This document shows, piece by piece, positions 60,835-64,000 of a stretch of DNA of 64,000 nt. Origin of the DNA: Hydractinia symbiolongicarpus (taxonomy: Eukaryota; Cnidaria; Hydrozoa; Anthoathecata; Hydractiniidae); NCBI RefSeq assembly GCF_029227915.1, contig NC_079877.1, forward strand, positions 25,447,851 through 25,511,850, in the 5' to 3' direction. How positions within the stretch are numbered: the first letter of the stretch is position 1; every line of letters begins with the position of its first letter. Made by a program: the position numbers and the translations under genes. The notes under the pieces were generated by a model that was not told where the DNA came from, did no database searches, and worked only from the letters and a program-made list of their open reading frames with translations.

Positions 60835-61080
60835 GAACTTCCAGCTAGCTACCTTAACCAAAAGTGTCTGGAAAGTGTCAAAAAAATAATTAGTTCACTA
60901 AAACTTAATAAAGCTACAGGCTTGGACGGAATTGGTTCACAACTTCTAAAAGCAGGTTCGTCAGTTTTAGTATTTATTTATCAAGTCTTTTGACAAATCT
61001 TTTATTTACTGGTTGTATACCTAAATGTTGGAAGACTAAAAGGGTCTCGCCTATTTCCATTTTGCCAATTCCTATTATTT
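60835..61080 (+). mobile_element. LINE reverse-transcriptase fragment
   Basis: Plus-strand translation gives LESVKKIISSLKLNKATGLDGIGSQLLK, then after a frameshift LLFTGCIPKCWKTKRVSPI. This is the N-terminal part of a non-LTR RT (KATGLDGI block). The rest is missing. Confidence 0.7.
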
Positions 61081-61689
61081 TGAAAACATACAATAAAAGA
61101 TCATGAAAATAGTAGAATGTAGCTATTTAAAATATACTTAAGAAGAAAAAAAGACGGGTTATATTAATGACCCTCTTCCAATCTGATCTAGACTGTGTTA
61201 GACCTAAACTCAACTTCCTCTGTATCAAGTCTGTCCTTATAACCTCCTGCCAAATCTTTCTTGGTCTGCCTCTGGGCTTTCCCCCAGGAACTATCAAGTC
61301 TCTACACTCCCCCCTCCATTCTTTGCAAGTGCCCCAGCCAATTCAACAAATCAGAATAAAATCAGAGTCATCGCTGAATGTCACGTTTTTCTTCAAGAAC
61401 TTGCAAAAAAAAACTCTCCATAAAACAAAACGAAGACTACCCAACAGTGATTACATGGTTACAATTACAATTAAAAACTCGAACAAGCCAAGACGATGAG
61501 TATAGGCCCAATCACTTGTGTCAAGTTATCTCAAATGTCAAAACATAGTTGCTTCAAAAGAGTTCAACATGATATCTACACCAACGTCTGTTTTGTTTGG
61601 TATTTTCCATGGCACTCTCGTACCTCTTACGCATAAAATTGTTGACTTCAAAATTTCGAAGGACAGTTTTGTAATCACTGTTGAATTTT

Positions 61690-62690
61690 AAATATTATTG
61701 ACAACTCATTTCAATAAGAATAACTTCTGTCTTGAATCTAGGACAAATCATTAATTGAAATGATCTGCTAACATTGTGTTCAAATTCCAATCTGAGGATC
61801 GAATAGCTAAAGGGAGCTCGTTATTAATTTTGATGTTTGATAGTAAAGAAGTCATTAAAGTTAGTAAACATTTCGTCATTTAAACATTTAACAACTTTGC
61901 ACATCTTTTTCAATTTTATTTTTTCCCGCCTTTCGATTGATTCGTTTTTTCATTTTTGTGTAGCATTTAACTGTATGTGTGCAAGTGTACTATAAACCAG
62001 AACAGGAACAACCATTTCGTAAATTTTAGCAGCAGCATCAAAAAGGGTCTCATTTTTGAGAGTAAGCTCAATCTGCTTGATGCCTTCTTGTGCAACTTAT
62101 CAAAGTTATTGCTCATTGTTAATGAAGGGTCTAATTCGTTTCCAAGATAACAAATGTGATTGTATGATTTATGTCATGGTCATCCAAGGTGATTTTTAGA
62201 GATTTTGTCCCAATAGGCTTGACTGTACCAAATGGCATTGTTTCTGTCCTTCCTTTTTTGAGATTGAATATTAATTCATTGTTGTCAAAATATTTCTTTA
62301 AAGCATTCATTTCATCAACTTGAGCTAGAGAAAAACACCACGGTATCGTCAGCATACTAAATACATTTTGCCTTCGATAGATGTTCGGGAAAGTCGTTGT
62401 AAAATATTAGGTAGATCAACGGTCCTAATATTGACCCCTGAGGAACTACACTATAAACATTTGACTTTGGTGAACACTGCCTGCCAATCATAACATATTG
62501 CAACTGACAATAGAAGTACTTGGTAAACCACCTCAACTCCACGTCTAAAACACCATACGAAGCAAGCTTTTTAATAATAAGATCGTGATTTATAGTATCA
62601 AAAGCTTTACTAAAGTCTAGAAATATTGCACCGGTCAACATGTGGATCTGTTTGCCCGATATCCAAGCTGACAATCACTTAAAAGATTGT
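61690..62690 (-). mobile_element. LINE reverse-transcriptase fragment, second family
   Basis: Minus-strand frames 62674-62357 ([28 protein letters not shown]) and 62370-62131 (YADDTVVF reading across the frameshift, then NNELIFNLKKGRTE). A weakly conserved C-terminal part extends to about 61690. Frame breaks at the YADD motif show that it is dead. Its [10 protein letters not shown] and YADD differ from the FADD LINE at 25 kb. Confidence 0.75.
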
Positions 62691-62699
62691 TACTTTACC

Positions 62700-63521
62700 A
62701 AATTTGTAAACTGCGTACACACGCCTTTTCAAGAAGCTTTGATAAAATCGTAGCACAGATATGGGTTGGTAATTTTCTACAAATGATGTGTTACATCAAA
62801 TTCAAAGTACCTTCTCATAGCTTCTAACTTCATTTTTTAAATTCTGCTTTAATTCTTTACCTGGACTTTTCTTTCTTTTTCAAAATGCTTTTTGAACCAC
62901 TTTACCCTTTAACGTTTTGAACTTTTTTCAAGACGAATGAACCATTGCATATTTTTTTTGTGTATCAAGGGTTACCCTTTTTTGAAAGTCAACCGTTAAA
63001 ATTATTTAAGCAAATCAAATAGAGTCATTTTATTCAGGTGACGTAAACAAAGTAAAACTTCAAAGAAAATTTTGGTGACTAAAGAATAATAAAGACAATC
63101 ACTTTGCTTTTCAGACAGAAGTGCACAATATCAAGCCGAGTTCCCAAGTTTATTCTCATCTAATTTATTGTGCAGTAAAATTATGCGTTCACACTGAACT
63201 GTACAACTGTTCTAAAACGAAGTTAAAGAACAGAAATGTTTGTTAGCACTCAATAACCTTATATTGGCTATACTCTTTACTAGCACACTTGCAGTGCTAG
63301 TATTGGTTACAGGCCTATCAATAAGGGAAGAGCAATTGCTCTTGCTCACGCAAAGGCTTGTCCTATTTTGAGAAATGAGATCCGCTGAGCCATTAATTGT
63401 TTCTCCAATTCCAAAAAAAGGTTTTCTGGCTGAGCAATATCAATTCATCTCACATGGAAATCAATGTTCCCTTTCTTATTATTTACAGTAACAAGGTGAT
63501 AAATATGCGTTTATATTCTTA
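62700..63521. other. Intergenic DNA
   Basis: AT-rich, no gene or clear repeat recognised. Confidence 0.4.
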
Positions 63522-64000
63522 CTAGTAGATTAGGCCCGTGGAAAAATCCACTTAGGCAGAAAAACAATTGAAAAGTTCTGTCATTTGAATTTTGATGACA
63601 TCAGCAAATATTTCAGTATGTTGAATATGCCTTTTACTAAAAAAAATAATCTGAAAATGCATAAAAAGAAAGTATATAAGTCATAATTTAACAAAAAAGT
63701 TCTTAAAATCTAACACAAAATATCAAATGTCAAATCGCAAATAATCCTCCCAACAAAACTTCAGACGAAATATGAAAAACAACGTCATGCAAGGTGTAAA
63801 ATCTAGTTAGCAGAAAGTTACAACATTGACAGTCACAACCCAGACAGAAATAACACATCTAAAATATGTATACATCTTATTATGTGATTATGTGGAAAAC
63901 CTTCAATATTTTAATCTGAAATGTCGAAAAGAAAGGCTTGCAACAGTCAGCACAGATCTATGAAATAAGTTCTTTATGCATTTTAACCCTATTCGGTCCA
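63522..64000 (-). mobile_element. Second Helitron-like copy, cut by the window end
   Basis: Begins (plus) CTAGTAGATTAGGCCCGTGG, preceded by A, and matches 57746-58240 closely with small deletions. At about 63985 it departs from that copy and enters AACCCTATTCGGTCC, the start of the dispersed repeat seen at 51864. Confidence 0.75.

Noticed and set aside
61167-61499. 110-codon plus-strand frame
   Set aside because: It contains a repeat-like segment and no conserved motif, and sits between two RT remnants.

Overview
The window is AT-rich eukaryotic (metazoan) DNA: spliced genes with GT-AG introns of 0.1-4.3 kb, many short inverted-repeat transposons, LINE fragments, Helitron-like elements, microsatellites and satellite DNA. 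The mix of families (CR1/L2-type LINE with an esterase ORF1, a cnidarian-style secreted PAN/EGF protein, Mutator-like and integrase-like remnants) suggests a cnidarian, perhaps a medusozoan. That placement is inference; BLM and PEX19 only show that this is an animal.

Layout. 269-5853 (+): last seven exons of a BLM-type RecQ helicase (zinc cluster, RQC, HRDC, basic tail); the helicase core lies upstream. 7632-7913 (-): small secreted double-cystine-knot-like peptide. 11365-12358 (-): class A GPCR broken by a 10-bp tandem duplication. 13-24 kb: almost gene-free, with a SINE head, an inverted pair of a palindromic element, an eight-copy minisatellite, a perfect 48-bp palindrome and one candidate terminal exon. 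23.4-28.2 kb (-): LINE remnants, one nearly full-length with ORF1 esterase, endonuclease, RT and a 3' TTTA tail. 28.8-29.1 kb (+): broken integrase-core transposase fragment. 30425-32991 (-): three-exon secreted PAN/Apple + EGF protein. 35765-43343 (-): complete seven-exon PEX19 (307 aa, C-terminal CaaX box) with introns full of MITEs. 43.48-46.96 kb: 10-bp-based satellite directly upstream of PEX19. 47.1-51.85 kb: seven-unit tandem array (about 675-bp unit, 1271-bp higher-order period). 52.95-54.49 kb (-): inactivated Mutator-like transposon gene next to a large (TA)n palindrome. 57.5-60.3 kb: a 2.39-kb Helitron-like element nested inside another inverted-repeat element. 60.8-62.7 kb: two more RT fragments. 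The window ends inside a second Helitron copy.

The host genes (BLM for DNA repair, PEX19 for peroxisome membrane biogenesis, a secreted PAN/EGF protein, a small cysteine-rich peptide) share no obvious pathway. The most informative signals are in the mobile DNA: tiny elements (38-84 bp) with perfect 9-bp target-site duplications, and a Helitron insertion whose empty site is preserved in sister copies of a tandem array.
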